This document shows, piece after piece, positions 10,203 to 19,940 of a stretch of 64,000 nucleotides of DNA (the stretch's first letter is position 1; the number at the start of each line of letters is the position of its first letter). The stretch lies in the IMG/VR virus record IMGVR_UViG_3300024262_006558, positions 124,001 to 188,000 of that record; one strand, given 5' to 3'. The translations under genes and the position numbers were made by a program. The notes beneath the pieces were generated by a model. That model was not told the DNA's origin. It saw only the letters and a list, made by a program, of their open reading frames with translations, and did not search any database. This DNA comes from a virus.

Positions 10203-11179
10203 TGGGATTTTTCGGACAATCAAATAGTTTATTAAACATGAATGGCCAAGGGCAAGGATTGTCCTCTGATGGAAATCAGGCAGCTAGAAATGTATACCCA
10301 GCCATTGTAATTAGTAATCAAGATCCAGCGGGTCAAAATAGGATTGTAGCCAGAATAGTATCTTTAGATCAAAATGGTGAAATAAACGGAGGTAGAGATA
10401 GAGACAAGAGAGATGAAGATCTCCCTTTCTGCAATCCAATGGTTCCTGAATTTTTGCATGTTCGCCCATTAGAAGGTGAAATGGTAATGATTATGCTTGA
10501 GAATCCAAGCGACAATTCTGCCCCTAGATATTGGATGGGCCCAGTTATCACCTCTCAACTAAAGCTAAAATACCAAGCGTATAAAGATGCAAATGACTCT
10601 TTTAAAAGAACAACTTTTTTTGGAGATAAGAATTTACAATCAAACCCAGACGCTTTTGATTTGGTGCCGCAACAAGCGGATATAGCAATTCAAGGCAGGG
10701 ATGATGCTGATTTAATTTTAAGACCTAGAACCGCTATACTTACAGCTGGTAAATTTGAGCCTGGAACTTTAGACCCAAATATAACTACGCCCTGCAGCAT
10801 TACAATCAAACAGATAGATGCAGTTGTTAATGAAAAAGATGAAGAAATAGCTCCTAGATTTTCACAATCAAATATATATTCTACTAGTATTAATTTATGG
10901 TCTCCAAATGGTAAATTTAGAAACAAAGCTGTTGGTGAAAAATTAGAATCCGCTAATGACGCTCTTGAATATTTAGGGGAACTAGCTAATACTCTACACC
11001 CAGTGCCATTCGGAGATGAATTAGTGAGATTGCTTGACGTAATAGTTAGAGTCATGCTAAATCATGTACACCACCCTCAAACAGCTCTTCTTGAAACAGA
11101 AGACTCTAACACTCTATCAGAATACACTTTAGATGGAAGGCTTCAAGAATTGCTTTCTAAATTTGTTAGAGTCAATTAA
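10202..11179 (+). CDS. Baseplate hub protein with gp5-like OB domain
   Basis: 325 residues. Residues ~30-118 (NVYPAIVISNQDPAGQNRIVARI, LPFCNPMVPEFLHVRPLEGEMVMI, YWMGPVI) match the oligosaccharide-binding-fold domain of T4 gp5-type central hub proteins: a 'xNRIxARI' strand, a PxxPxxxHVxPxxGExVxI core, and a WxGP turn. No lysozyme domain is present. The C-terminal ~90 residues (ESANDALEYLGELANTLHPVP, then VIVRVMLNHVHHPQ) resemble the conserved end of such phage proteins. It would sit at the centre of the baseplate under the tail tube. It meets the opposite-strand 11176 gene tail to tail with a 4-base overlap. Confidence 0.78.
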   Translation: MGFFGQSNSLLNMNGQGQGLSSDGNQAARNVYPAIVISNQDPAGQNRIVARIVSLDQNGEINGGRDRDKRDEDLPFCNPMVPEFLHVRPLEGEMVMIMLENPSDNSAPRYWMGPVITSQLKLKYQAYKDANDSFKRTTFFGDKNLQSNPDAFDLVPQQADIAIQGRDDADLILRPRTAILTAGKFEPGTLDPNITTPCSITIKQIDAVVNEKDEEIAPRFSQSNIYSTSINLWSPNGKFRNKAVGEKLESANDALEYLGELANTLHPVPFGDELVRLLDVIVRVMLNHVHHPQTALLETEDSNTLSEYTLDGRLQELLSKFVRVN

Positions 11180-13611
11180 AAAGGTCTCTTTACATTAAAT
11201 CTTATAGACTCATTTAATAATTTAGAAGATCCCAATTCCTCTATTTTAAAAATAAACTCGTATGTCTGATTGTGTAGCAACCATGAAACATCTATGTCAA
11301 AATAAGTTTCATAACACCCGTTTCTTACAGTCCTATTCATTGATGTCCATGGTATAACCTCATCTTGATTATTCATTACTAAAGAATATTTAATATCAAA
11401 ATAAGGAGATGGCACCCCTTGACTATAATTTGCTCTTATGTCTGCGAAAACTCTAACATTTTCTGACTGCCTTAGTGTGCTTCCGTTGTCTATGCCGTAA
11501 GTGGTTATAATGTAATCATTAATCTTAGGAGCAGCGTTTTGGTAATAGTTTTTATTAATTCTAAAGAATTGAGTAAAATCTTGAACATCAACCCCAGGAA
11601 TGAATGTAACATCTTTCCAAACATCTCTATACGTTTCCCCAGGATTCGCACCACTCATTAACACGTCAATATAATAAACTCCTTTCTGAAATTGAGTTGG
11701 TGATCCAGAGAAAATAACAGCATTACTCTGAGACATTATCTCTACAGTTCCAGCTGAATAGAAATTGACTGGACTATTACCGCTAAAAGTGTATAGAAAT
11801 AATCTACTAGTTCTATTGTTAGTAACTTGCTCTCTATCATCTCTAATTACCTGATCGTAACTAACTTCAATATAAGGCTTGAAAGATGTATTGGTCTTAT
11901 TGGTTACAAAAGAGGAAACAGCTCTAGTCTCTCCGCTTTGAGATTCGTAATCCCCTCTATAAGCAATAGCTAATCCATTATTTTCAGACCCCTCAATCCA
12001 ATTGTTAACCATAGGAGTGATGTTCATATTAATATCCTCATCTCCTATGTCAAAATGCTGCTCTGACCACAAATAGTTTAAAATGCATAAACTGTTTGTA
12101 GCTATTGAGAAAGTGTCTCCACTAGCTATTAAATTGCTATTACCATCAGTATTTAATATGTCTAACTCAGTATATTCTGAAACAGTAGTTAAATCACTTA
12201 TTAAATCAAATGTGCTTGGAGTATAAGAGTATACTATTATCGGAATCAAAGTGGTTGCGCTTAAATAGAAAGTATCTCCAGAAGTTACTGTTAACCCACT
12301 TACTCCTCCTGATATATTAATATCCATTTCCGTAAACCCAGTGCTACCAGCGAGAGCATTTTGAAAATCTAAAACACTAGGAGTAAATGGTGTAAATATT
12401 TCTGGCAAAAAAGAAGAAGTGCTTAATGAAAAAATGTCTCCACCAGTAACGGTGGTTCCAGTATCTCCCCCAGAGACATTAATGCCTAAAGATGTGAAGC
12501 CAGTGCTTGATAATAATGTTGTTTCTAGATCTGAAGTAGTTGTACCTCCACTTAAAGGGTTAAATAAATAATCTATAGAATTTCCAGTTACTGTTACTTC
12601 CTGGCCTACAGTTAAACCTGTTGACGAAATAATTTCAAAACCATAAACAGAGGAAGATGCGTCATCGCTTTTAACAAAGCTAACACCGCTATATATAATT
12701 GTTCCAGTATAAGCGCTTGAACTTGTAGTTCCACCGCTTAAAGGGTTGTAAGTGTAAAATATGGAGCTTCCAGTAGCAATAAGTTGAGAATCGCTACTTA
12801 AACTATCTAAAGCATTAATGTTAAAGTCATAAACTTCTGAGTTTCCGCTAGATCTAAAAAAAGACATTCCGCTATAAGAGGTGATGCCGCTATAAAACTC
12901 AGGACTTGACGCGCCGCTTAATGGGTTGAAAGTATAGTCTATTGCTGTGCTGTTTCCAGTTGTGGAAACTAGCACGCTAAAATTACCGCCCGTTAAACCT
13001 GTGTCAGATATTATTGAATAATCATATGTAGCCCCAGATACAAGGCTTTCTATTTTAGAAAAGGTAACGCCATTATAATCAACGCTTCCAGAAAATTCAC
13101 AATACGTAGTGGATGCTGTAGGATTTAAGAACACACCTGGCTCATCCCAAGTGGATAGTCTAGTTGCATAATTCCAGTTTGAAAAACCCGTTATTATAGG
13201 GTTACCTATTTGTTTTACTACATAATTTTGCTTTAGTAAGTCGTACCCACTTCCCTCATCCCAATACTTATTTACTGGGAATGAAACTAAATCAAAAGAA
13301 GAAGCAATCTCTTTAGTTAGCCTATTAACTGTAAAGTCTGTTTCTAGCGCAGCATCTCTCGGTATGCCATTAGTCATCTTTAAAGTGTAAGAGGTAATAT
13401 TACCGCTCATCACCTCTTTTGACACTATTTTTTTATAAAGCTCATCAATGTCAAATTGAGATAAGTGTCTACTAATAGAATTTCTATTAGAAAACACCTC
13501 GCTACCTCCATACCACAGTTCTGCGGCGGCGTTTTGACCAGAGTTGTAATTTTGAAAAACTCCTGATGCAATCGTATTGGATTTAATTGGATATATTCTG
13601 AAAACTGACAT
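11176..13611 (-). CDS. Tail fibre/structural protein, DNRLRE-like with repeat insert
   Basis: 811 residues from ATG 13611; a TTG further upstream is a less likely start. The flanks look like one DNRLRE-type beta-domain: N-terminal YPIKSNTIASGVFQNYNSG, LSQFDI and WNYATRLSTWDEPG, then after the insert FDIGDEDINMNITPMVNNWIEG, NGLAIAYRGDYES and SFKPYIEVSY. About 330 residues of two tandem repeat types separate these halves. The C-terminal ~230 residues are further beta-rich structure. It is inverted relative to the surrounding baseplate genes and has its own late-promoter-like element. A distal tail component or fibre is likely; the receptor is unknown. Confidence 0.7.
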   Translation of the reverse strand: MSVFRIYPIKSNTIASGVFQNYNSGQNAAAELWYGGSEVFSNRNSISRHLSQFDIDELYKKIVSKEVMSGNITSYTLKMTNGIPRDAALETDFTVNRLTKEIASSFDLVSFPVNKYWDEGSGYDLLKQNYVVKQIGNPIITGFSNWNYATRLSTWDEPGVFLNPTASTTYCEFSGSVDYNGVTFSKIESLVSGATYDYSIISDTGLTGGNFSVLVSTTGNSTAIDYTFNPLSGASSPEFYSGITSYSGMSFFRSSGNSEVYDFNINALDSLSSDSQLIATGSSIFYTYNPLSGGTTSSSAYTGTIIYSGVSFVKSDDASSSVYGFEIISSTGLTVGQEVTVTGNSIDYLFNPLSGGTTTSDLETTLLSSTGFTSLGINVSGGDTGTTVTGGDIFSLSTSSFLPEIFTPFTPSVLDFQNALAGSTGFTEMDINISGGVSGLTVTSGDTFYLSATTLIPIIVYSYTPSTFDLISDLTTVSEYTELDILNTDGNSNLIASGDTFSIATNSLCILNYLWSEQHFDIGDEDINMNITPMVNNWIEGSENNGLAIAYRGDYESQSGETRAVSSFVTNKTNTSFKPYIEVSYDQVIRDDREQVTNNRTSRLFLYTFSGNSPVNFYSAGTVEIMSQSNAVIFSGSPTQFQKGVYYIDVLMSGANPGETYRDVWKDVTFIPGVDVQDFTQFFRINKNYYQNAAPKINDYIITTYGIDNGSTLRQSENVRVFADIRANYSQGVPSPYFDIKYSLVMNNQDEVIPWTSMNRTVRNGCYETYFDIDVSWLLHNQTYEFIFKIEELGSSKLLNESIRFNVKRPF
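12080..13090 (-). repeat. Two families of tandem protein repeats in the fibre gene
   Basis: Repeat type A, about 65 residues, three copies: a strand with YDF/YGF, then TGxSIxYxxNPLSGG, then YSGxSFxxS. Repeat type B, about 55 residues, three less regular copies: STGFTxxxINxSGG, then VTxGDxFxLS, then YTPSxxD. Copies differ at many positions, so this is old duplication rather than recent slippage. Confidence 0.8.
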
Positions 13612-13626
13612 GTTTAAGCGCTTTTT

Positions 13627-13634
13627 AATAAATA
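13627..13634 (-). promoter_or_regulatory. Putative late promoter element (minus strand)
   Basis: On the minus strand this reads TATTTATT, 15 nt before the ATG at 13611. It forms a divergent pair with the + strand copy at 13711. Confidence 0.5.
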
Positions 13635-13710
13635 TCAAATAAAAAATGCCTCTACCATGCTCTTTATAATAGAAGTGAAATTTCTTATATTATTAAAAAT
13701 AATTGCTCAA

Positions 13711-13718
13711 TATTTATT
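13711..13718 (+). promoter_or_regulatory. Putative late promoter element TATTTATT
   Basis: Sixteen nt before the ATG at 13735. Its position supports that ATG, not an upstream in-frame codon at 13657, as the true start of the gp25 gene. Confidence 0.55.
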
Positions 13719-13734
13719 AAGAAAAGAGTTTGTT

Positions 13735-14127
13735 ATGTCATCTATAAGTATAAGATTTCCATTTATCAAAACAATTGATGGCGGAGTTTTTAAACCAACT
13801 AAAACTACCCAAGAATCAATTAGGGCTAACCTACTTTCTCTGTTAACAACAAAGAAGGGTCAAAGAGTGATGAGGCAAAGGTTGTATTCACCTTTATACG
13901 ATTACCTATGGGAGCCTATGGATGACTTTACAAAAAAAGAAATGAGACATGCTCTTGAAGAGAAAATAGCTGAATTTATACCAGATATTTCTCTTGAAGA
14001 AATTGACATTGAATACATTAACGAACAAAACCTTGTTAGAGTAACAGTTGTTTACACAATAGATATCTTAGGTGATATTGGAGATCAAGCGACTGTATTC
14101 ATTCCAAGAGAAGAACCTGAATATTAA
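13735..14127 (+). CDS. Baseplate wedge protein gp25-like (GPW/gp25 family)
   Basis: 130 residues from ATG 13735. Contains FPFIKTIDGGVFKPTKTTQE, an N-terminal strand, then IRANLLSLLTTKKGQRVMRQ, the conserved 'NLxxLLxTxxGxRxMxPxFG'-like core of gp25, followed by YDYLWEPMDD and an amphipathic helix. gp25 is the lysozyme-like core protein that joins baseplate wedges to the sheath initiation site. Length is typical. Upstream in-frame codons lie across a promoter-like element and are rejected as starts. The gene is 5 nt upstream of the gp6-like gene, matching the usual gp25-gp6 order of T4-like phages. Confidence 0.92.
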   Translation: MSSISIRFPFIKTIDGGVFKPTKTTQESIRANLLSLLTTKKGQRVMRQRLYSPLYDYLWEPMDDFTKKEMRHALEEKIAEFIPDISLEEIDIEYINEQNLVRVTVVYTIDILGDIGDQATVFIPREEPEY

Positions 14128-14132
14128 TAACT

Positions 14133-15989
14133 ATGGCGTCAGCACCTCAAATAAATTATTTAAGTAGAGACTTTGAAAGCATAAGCAAAGATCTTGAAGC
14201 TTTTTTGAAAGCATTTTTTCCTGATGATTGGAAAGATTTTAGCGTAGCATCAGCTGGTATGGCTTTGGTCGACATCAACGCTTATGTAACTGATCTACTT
14301 TCTTTTATTGCAGACAAGAAATATAATGAAAACTATTTAGACGGAGTCCAAGAAAGAAAGTCCGTCTATAGAATGGCAAAAACATTTGGTTTTAAACCTC
14401 CTGGGTTCAGACCAGCATCTACAGTAGTAGATATATTCGTAGAAGTTCCTCCAGCGGGAGATGTTCCAGACCCAGCATATATACCGCTTTACAGACAAGG
14501 GGTTCAAGTGAGAGGTGGTGGTCAAACTTTTGAAACAGCTTTCGAAATAGATTTCTCAGACGATTTCAATGAAGAAGGAGTAGCTAACCGTACTATAGAG
14601 CCTATCTTTAATGCAAATCAAGATATCTTAAGATACAGAATTGTAAAGAGAGAGAAAGTTGAAGCTGGTATTACTAAAATTTATTCACAAGAAATTTCAG
14701 AAGATGAAGCTATACCTTTTTATAGCCTAGTATTACCTGAAAGAAATGTTCTTGAAATTCTTAGTGTAATAGTAATTCCTCAAGTGGGAATTACTAACAC
14801 TCCAACCTTTCAACAATTCAATGATCCTAGCTTACTTTATTATGAAGTAGAAGAATTGCCTCAAGATAAGATATTTGTAAGAGACAATGATTTACCTACA
14901 GTTAATGGAGTGGCTTCTGGAAGATTTTTAGAAGTACCTAAGAGGTTTTCTAAAAACTTTCTATCTGACGGCTCTTGCAAACTCCAATTTGGAGGAGGGT
15001 CTTTTAGTCAAGACTCTTACCAACAATATTTAAATGACATCACTAATATAACTGGCGCAACTTCCACTGTAAATATAAAAGATGTATTAGACAACACCGC
15101 TTTGGGTAAAACTGTCCCACCTAACTCTACAGTTTTCATACAATATAGATCAGGTGGAGGTTTACTTAGCAACGTGGGGTCAGGTATCCTTCAGGAAGTG
15201 GGAAAAATAAACGCTATTATAGACGGGACTAACGCAACTCAAAACCAAAAAGTAATCACATCAACTTCTGCTAATAATCCAATACCAGCAGTGGGGGGAG
15301 AGGGTTTACCTTCTGTAGAAGATATAAAAAACAATATAGCTGGAGCTTTTTCTGCTCAGAAAAGAGCTGTGACATTAAGGGATTATATTTCTTTTGTAAA
15401 ACAAATGCCTAACCAATACGGAGGTATTTTCAAATGTTTTGGCAAAGTTCAAGATAACAAAGTTTTAATATATGTAATCACTAGAGATGGTAATGGAAAG
15501 TTAAGATCTCAGTCTACCAGTGTTGTTAAAGCAAATATTCAAGAATGGCTAACTCAATATAGAATGATCAATGATTTTGTTGAAATCAATGATGGTGAAG
15601 TGATAAATCTTCAAATTGAGGCAGATTTATTTGTAGACAAAACTTTTAATCCTAATGAGGTAAAGTTAAACGCTATTAATGTAATTAAAAATTTCCTTGA
15701 TGTCAACAAGACCGATATGAATGAGACTGTATACATATCTCAAATCACTGATATTTTAAGAGATGTTCCTGGAGTTATAAATGTGGTAGAATTAAGATTC
15801 TATAACATGGAAGGTGGAGCCTATTCTAGCACACTTACTAGTCAAGCGACTGGTATTAAAAACAAAATAGACGGAACCAGTAGCTTTAGGACAGAAATAC
15901 AGCCTATAGATAATGCTATATTTGGAACCCCTATTTCTATGTTTGAAATTAAATTTCCTGAAAAAGATATAAAAGTTAGGACAGCGTAA
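14133..15989 (+). CDS. Baseplate wedge protein, gp6/J-like
   Basis: 618 residues. INYLSRDFESISKDLEAFLK at the N-terminus, DINAYVTDLLSFIADKKYNENY near residue 50 and KSVYRMAKTFGFKPPGFRPA near residue 80 are the conserved start of T4 gp6-like and baseplate J proteins. The C-terminal half contains KRAVTLRDYISFVKQMP and a series of alternating strands and helices (YISQITDILRDVPGVINV) characteristic of J-family ends. The protein forms the iris-like ring of the baseplate and controls sheath contraction. Slightly shorter than T4 gp6 (660 residues). It follows gp25 directly in the operon. Confidence 0.92.
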   Translation: MASAPQINYLSRDFESISKDLEAFLKAFFPDDWKDFSVASAGMALVDINAYVTDLLSFIADKKYNENYLDGVQERKSVYRMAKTFGFKPPGFRPASTVVDIFVEVPPAGDVPDPAYIPLYRQGVQVRGGGQTFETAFEIDFSDDFNEEGVANRTIEPIFNANQDILRYRIVKREKVEAGITKIYSQEISEDEAIPFYSLVLPERNVLEILSVIVIPQVGITNTPTFQQFNDPSLLYYEVEELPQDKIFVRDNDLPTVNGVASGRFLEVPKRFSKNFLSDGSCKLQFGGGSFSQDSYQQYLNDITNITGATSTVNIKDVLDNTALGKTVPPNSTVFIQYRSGGGLLSNVGSGILQEVGKINAIIDGTNATQNQKVITSTSANNPIPAVGGEGLPSVEDIKNNIAGAFSAQKRAVTLRDYISFVKQMPNQYGGIFKCFGKVQDNKVLIYVITRDGNGKLRSQSTSVVKANIQEWLTQYRMINDFVEINDGEVINLQIEADLFVDKTFNPNEVKLNAINVIKNFLDVNKTDMNETVYISQITDILRDVPGVINVVELRFYNMEGGAYSSTLTSQATGIKNKIDGTSSFRTEIQPIDNAIFGTPISMFEIKFPEKDIKVRTA

Positions 15990-16045
15990 TCTCAGGACAC
16001 TTTACTTACAAATATCCAATTAAATGAGCTGATTAATAATATTAA

Positions 16046-16318
16046 GTGAGAAAGAGGTTTTATATATCGCCAAAATCGCCAAGTGTTTACCAAGTTGAAT
16101 TAATAATACAAAAATGGCTTGAGAATCATAGGTATGAAATGTTAAATTTAACTATGCTTACTGAAGCTTTAAATATAGAGCTAAGTTCGGTTTTCATCTG
16201 GGGCAGGTTAGAGATAGATATGCAAATGATGGATGAAAACGGATTTGTAATAGAAGTTACCTTTTTGAATACTAGTACAAAAAAATACGAGAACGTTTTA
16301 ACTAAAATAGAATGGTAA
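16046..16318 (+). CDS. Small baseplate-module protein with MRKRFY start
   Basis: 90 residues from a GTG at 16046; an in-frame stop precedes it by one codon. Body: VYQVELIIQKWLENH and a beta-rich end (VIEVTFLNTSTKKYENVL). No family recognised. The first six residues, MRKRFY, are identical to the tag peptide of the gene at 46115, although the rest of the tag (HAY) is absent. It overlaps the KTSC gene by 7 nt and lies between gp6 and a very large baseplate protein, where T4-like phages carry small wedge proteins. Confidence 0.65.
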   Translation: MRKRFYISPKSPSVYQVELIIQKWLENHRYEMLNLTMLTEALNIELSSVFIWGRLEIDMQMMDENGFVIEVTFLNTSTKKYENVLTKIEW

Positions 16319-16530
16319 GAATACCTATAGCATCTAAAAATATAAAATCTGCAGCCTATGATCAACCCAATCTAACTGCAGAGATAGAATTCATTAATGG
16401 CAATGTATACCAATACTACCCGTTTTATGAAAATCAATGGGATGAATTAATTAAATCTGCAAGTAAAGGTAATTGGTTTAACAAAAATGTTAGATCTAAC
16501 AAGTCTATTGTTTGTAAAAAGATTAAATAA
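16312..16530 (+). CDS. KTSC domain protein
   Basis: 72 residues, almost entirely one KTSC domain: SAAYDQPNLTAEIEFINGNVYQYY, then a helix DELIKSASKGNWFNKNVR. The S-x-x-Y-D, F-x-N-G-x-V-Y-x-Y and S-x-G-x-x-F-N elements are the family signature. KTSC domains occur in phage and bacterial proteins beside other domains; the biochemical role is not established. Its position in the middle of the baseplate operon, with overlaps to both neighbours, suggests a link to virion assembly. Confidence 0.85.
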   Translation: MVRIPIASKNIKSAAYDQPNLTAEIEFINGNVYQYYPFYENQWDELIKSASKGNWFNKNVRSNKSIVCKKIK

Positions 16531-19500
16531 TGAACGAAAAGATATTACTAGAGGAAACACGTTACACAACCAGGTTTACAGCTTTTGCAACAAATATAGA
16601 TGAGAATTCATCTACATTTCAGTCTGGAGTTGATGCTGGAATGGTTCCTGCCTATCTTACATTTGACCCTAATGGAATTGCTCAAAACATTGTTAAATTT
16701 TCTGGAGGAACAATTCTATATAGAACTAATAAAAATACTTTTATACCAATAGATGATGCATCCATAGACTATGTCTCTGGTTATACATGGTCAACTGATT
16801 TACCTAGTCAATTACCTCCAGCTAATAAAGATAATCCAGGAATTGGAAGTAAGTATTATAACAAATTTCATAAAGTAGCAGATTATCTATCAAGCGGCAG
16901 ATCCCAAACTCATGTTATCAGAGAAGAAGTTCCAACTCAAGACTATATTGTTAACATAGGTTTAGAAAGGTCATTCGATGCACTGGACACGCTGAGTGTG
17001 TACAATAGTATGGAGAATGGTATACCTAGCCAAGAGTCTAATACTGGCGTTGTATTTGGAAGGTTGGTAGCAAATCAAAAAATCATAGACAGAAATGGTA
17101 ATGCGGTTAAAATACCATTATCGAATGTCCCCATAGGTATATTCCAAGCTTCTGAGGAGTTCCCAACAGCGAACTCCACAGATGATAATGGTAACAGGAT
17201 TCAAATGAATTTTTTAAACAACGACCCTGAAGCTAATGAGCAATTTAATTATGTAATTGCTCATGAGGGAACAGATCTTTACTCTACAAACAGGTCAGAT
17301 GTTAAAAGTAAATCTTATGAATTCGATCAGCAATTTCTTTCTAGCAGTGACAATCTAGAGAGTATGCCTGAGCATTATAAGATAGTTACTAAAACAAATG
17401 ACAACGGAGAATTTATTTTATATGACGTACCTACCAGTACTCAAATTTTATTCTTTGAAGTAGATCTTCTAAAGCAAGGGATGACCAAGGAAGAAGTTAA
17501 GTTAAATTTTTTCCCTTACCCTACAGTAAGCGAGCCTAATGTAGATAGTGTACCACATTTTTTCTTCAGACAATTTCCATTGGATGTTCTACCTGCATGG
17601 GGAGATCTGCAAACTGGATATACTGAAGTAAATGTAAGCGTTAATCTAGATCTCAGGAAATGGGCTACTTACTTTTTTCCACCAGTATCTTTAGATGGGC
17701 AAACTTTTAAAGAATTACAAGACGAGGGAGTTGTAGCTAAGATGGAGATTGAGATTAGAGATATGACTAGTCCAGACTTTAGTTTAACACCAGTTTCGCT
17801 TGTTGAAATAGCAGATCCTTTAAATAGAAATACAACACAAGAATTGGATTGGAACAATGAATTGGTTCAATCTAAAGGGGTAGCTGAATTTAGGGAAGAT
17901 GACTTTTCTATACTTAAGCTACCAGCTAACATCTATAATCCTAACGGGATTAGCACTTCTGAATACGATAAAAAAAACATAGCAGAAGCTCAGCGATTTG
18001 AATATTCTCAAACTAAAGGCTCCTGGCATGCTGGTTACCAGATGAATGTTAAAACAAATATTAATGAAGAATGGTTTAGAGCTACTGGGTTAGATAATAC
18101 GCCGAGACCTCCAATAAGAAGAACTTTTAGCATTCCTGAAAACTTGAATAGAGCTCATATAAATTTAATAAGAAGAATAAGGCCTGATGTTGACCGCGCT
18201 TTCCCAGCAGATATTAATGTGGCTAGATGGTATATTTACCAAGGCGTAAAGGAGTTTGATGAGGCAACTATTGAACTAATAGCTACACAGCCTATTCAAA
18301 CAGATTTAAATGTAGCAGCAGCAAATTATATAAGAGTAGTTAGACCTGATATTAATAGCGCTACAACAGATGGAGTAAAATTATGGTATGTCATCGATGG
18401 TATAAAAGAGTTAAGTGATGAGAATTTGAATAGAATTAGGGAATTAGCTGTAACTACAGACAGTTTAACTAGAGACCATTTTCATTTAAATAGAAACAAT
18501 TCAGAGTCTGTAAAAAATACAGAAGCTGAAGGTGTTATAAATTTTTTCCCTTATGAAAGGCCGTGGGATGAATTATATCCAGAGCCAATAAAAATACCTA
18601 GAGTCCCAAGAGTTAGAAACCCTAGATGGAGAGGGGCATATAATGGAGACCCTAATATTTATATACCTAAATATTTAGACGGTGATCTAATAGGTCTCCC
18701 TGACGCTAATGTGGAAGCTGGAGGCTGGGGCTTGGAATTAAAGCCAGTAACTGGAACTAAATATGCGGGCTTATTTTCAAAAAGAGCTACTAAAAATTTT
18801 GTATACAAATATGAGGGTAACGCGTCAAGCACGCTTACATCATACGCAAATGGATACAGCCCTACACAGGATATTGAAGCCCTCTCGTCAGTTTTAGATG
18901 GGGAAAACTACCAAAGAGTAGAATGTGGACATGCCTATTTCATGAGAGTTGAAGGTTGGCCTGGAGCTTTGCATGGCCCCGTTTTTGATAGGATGTTTGC
19001 CGATAATTCCTATGGATCCTTAAACCGTATTGTAGGTTCATATCGTAGTCCAGACTTAAAAACTAGTGTTAAAGCTGGAAGTGATTCACCGAAAAAAGAA
19101 GGCGACATTCAAATTTTTAAAATTGTAAATCCTGATCCAGAAAACATATATAGCCAAGACCCTATAGTGACGCCTAGTTTTATAACAATAGGCACTGAGC
19201 AGATATGGAGAAGAAGGGATGAGGATAATGACAAACTGAAGATGGGGTACGCAATAAATAATGAAAACGGACAAGGTAAAGCGGCTTACATGTACCCTCA
19301 CTTTTCTGACAAGGGAAACTTTTTCTCTAGATTCACTATAGAAATACAAAATGTAGGTCAAAAAACAGTTAGAGACCCATTTAGAGAGGGGGCTAAGCTA
19401 AGATCTGGCGAATCTTCTGAATTCCTAGTTCAAATGGAATCAAATACCACTATAGGGGATGTAGATTTTCAATTTTCAGCTCGTGACAACAGAATGAGGT

Positions 19501-19940
19501 TAACTAATATAAACATTACACTTGATGGTAATGATGATTTTGATCCTGGAGATTTTAGCTTTAAAAAAGCTAAATATAACATTATTTTTAAAAATTTCTC
19601 TAATGAAGGCAAAGATGCTAACTTAGATAAAAGTAGACATGTTTTAAATATTGACGCGCCATCTCAGCTTGAAACCCCTGTAAAATACTTCCTAAATCAA
19701 GGGATAGATTCTGTTCAGACTAACTTTGACGATGGCAAGGATAGTCATTGTTCTGACAAGTGGAAGTCGACACAGAACGTGTATATACATGGGATTATTT
19801 TAGGAGCTGGGTCTGGATCAGAGAAAGAGACTGGAATTTTTTTAACTGATAGTTTATCTGAAACCACTTGCGGTAGAGGTAAATTAATTAGCACAACATT
19901 TGGGGACACCTTGAGAAACATAGGATGGAGAATTAAGTAA
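16530..19940 (+). CDS. Very large baseplate/tail protein
   Basis: 1136 residues. Not matched to a named family; by size and position directly after gp25-gp6 it could be the gp7-type wedge component. Seen: DNGEFILYDVPTSTQILFFEV near residue 290 (a carboxypeptidase-regulatory-like strand pattern), DLRKWATYFFPPV near residue 375, and at residues ~535-640 two copies of a helical module (INLIRRIRPDVD...ARWYIYQGVKEF and ANYIRVVRPDIN...KLWYVIDGIKEL). The C-terminal ~250 residues are beta-rich (FSRFTIEIQNVG, GESSEFLVQME). Start codon overlaps the KTSC stop. Confidence 0.72.
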   Translation: MNEKILLEETRYTTRFTAFATNIDENSSTFQSGVDAGMVPAYLTFDPNGIAQNIVKFSGGTILYRTNKNTFIPIDDASIDYVSGYTWSTDLPSQLPPANKDNPGIGSKYYNKFHKVADYLSSGRSQTHVIREEVPTQDYIVNIGLERSFDALDTLSVYNSMENGIPSQESNTGVVFGRLVANQKIIDRNGNAVKIPLSNVPIGIFQASEEFPTANSTDDNGNRIQMNFLNNDPEANEQFNYVIAHEGTDLYSTNRSDVKSKSYEFDQQFLSSSDNLESMPEHYKIVTKTNDNGEFILYDVPTSTQILFFEVDLLKQGMTKEEVKLNFFPYPTVSEPNVDSVPHFFFRQFPLDVLPAWGDLQTGYTEVNVSVNLDLRKWATYFFPPVSLDGQTFKELQDEGVVAKMEIEIRDMTSPDFSLTPVSLVEIADPLNRNTTQELDWNNELVQSKGVAEFREDDFSILKLPANIYNPNGISTSEYDKKNIAEAQRFEYSQTKGSWHAGYQMNVKTNINEEWFRATGLDNTPRPPIRRTFSIPENLNRAHINLIRRIRPDVDRAFPADINVARWYIYQGVKEFDEATIELIATQPIQTDLNVAAANYIRVVRPDINSATTDGVKLWYVIDGIKELSDENLNRIRELAVTTDSLTRDHFHLNRNNSESVKNTEAEGVINFFPYERPWDELYPEPIKIPRVPRVRNPRWRGAYNGDPNIYIPKYLDGDLIGLPDANVEAGGWGLELKPVTGTKYAGLFSKRATKNFVYKYEGNASSTLTSYANGYSPTQDIEALSSVLDGENYQRVECGHAYFMRVEGWPGALHGPVFDRMFADNSYGSLNRIVGSYRSPDLKTSVKAGSDSPKKEGDIQIFKIVNPDPENIYSQDPIVTPSFITIGTEQIWRRRDEDNDKLKMGYAINNENGQGKAAYMYPHFSDKGNFFSRFTIEIQNVGQKTVRDPFREGAKLRSGESSEFLVQMESNTTIGDVDFQFSARDNRMRLTNINITLDGNDDFDPGDFSFKKAKYNIIFKNFSNEGKDANLDKSRHVLNIDAPSQLETPVKYFLNQGIDSVQTNFDDGKDSHCSDKWKSTQNVYIHGIILGAGSGSEKETGIFLTDSLSETTCGRGKLISTTFGDTLRNIGWRIK
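18138..18440 (+). repeat. Two tandem RPD helical modules
   Basis: Protein-level repeat of about 45-55 residues: a helix ending in RRIRPDVD or RVVRPDIN, then an acidic loop, then WYxxxGxKE and a short helix. A third diverged copy (IREMRPDID, then IWFDISG) lies in the 171-residue protein at 22918. Confidence 0.75.

Noticed and set aside
13612-13638. Upstream TTG start for the minus-strand fibre gene
   Set aside because: It would place the late-promoter-like element inside the gene. ATG at 13611 fits the 15-nt spacing.
13657-13734. Longer start for gp25 adding 26 residues
   Set aside because: The extra residues are hydrophobic, unlike the family's start, and cover a promoter-like element. ATG 13735 begins at the conserved part.
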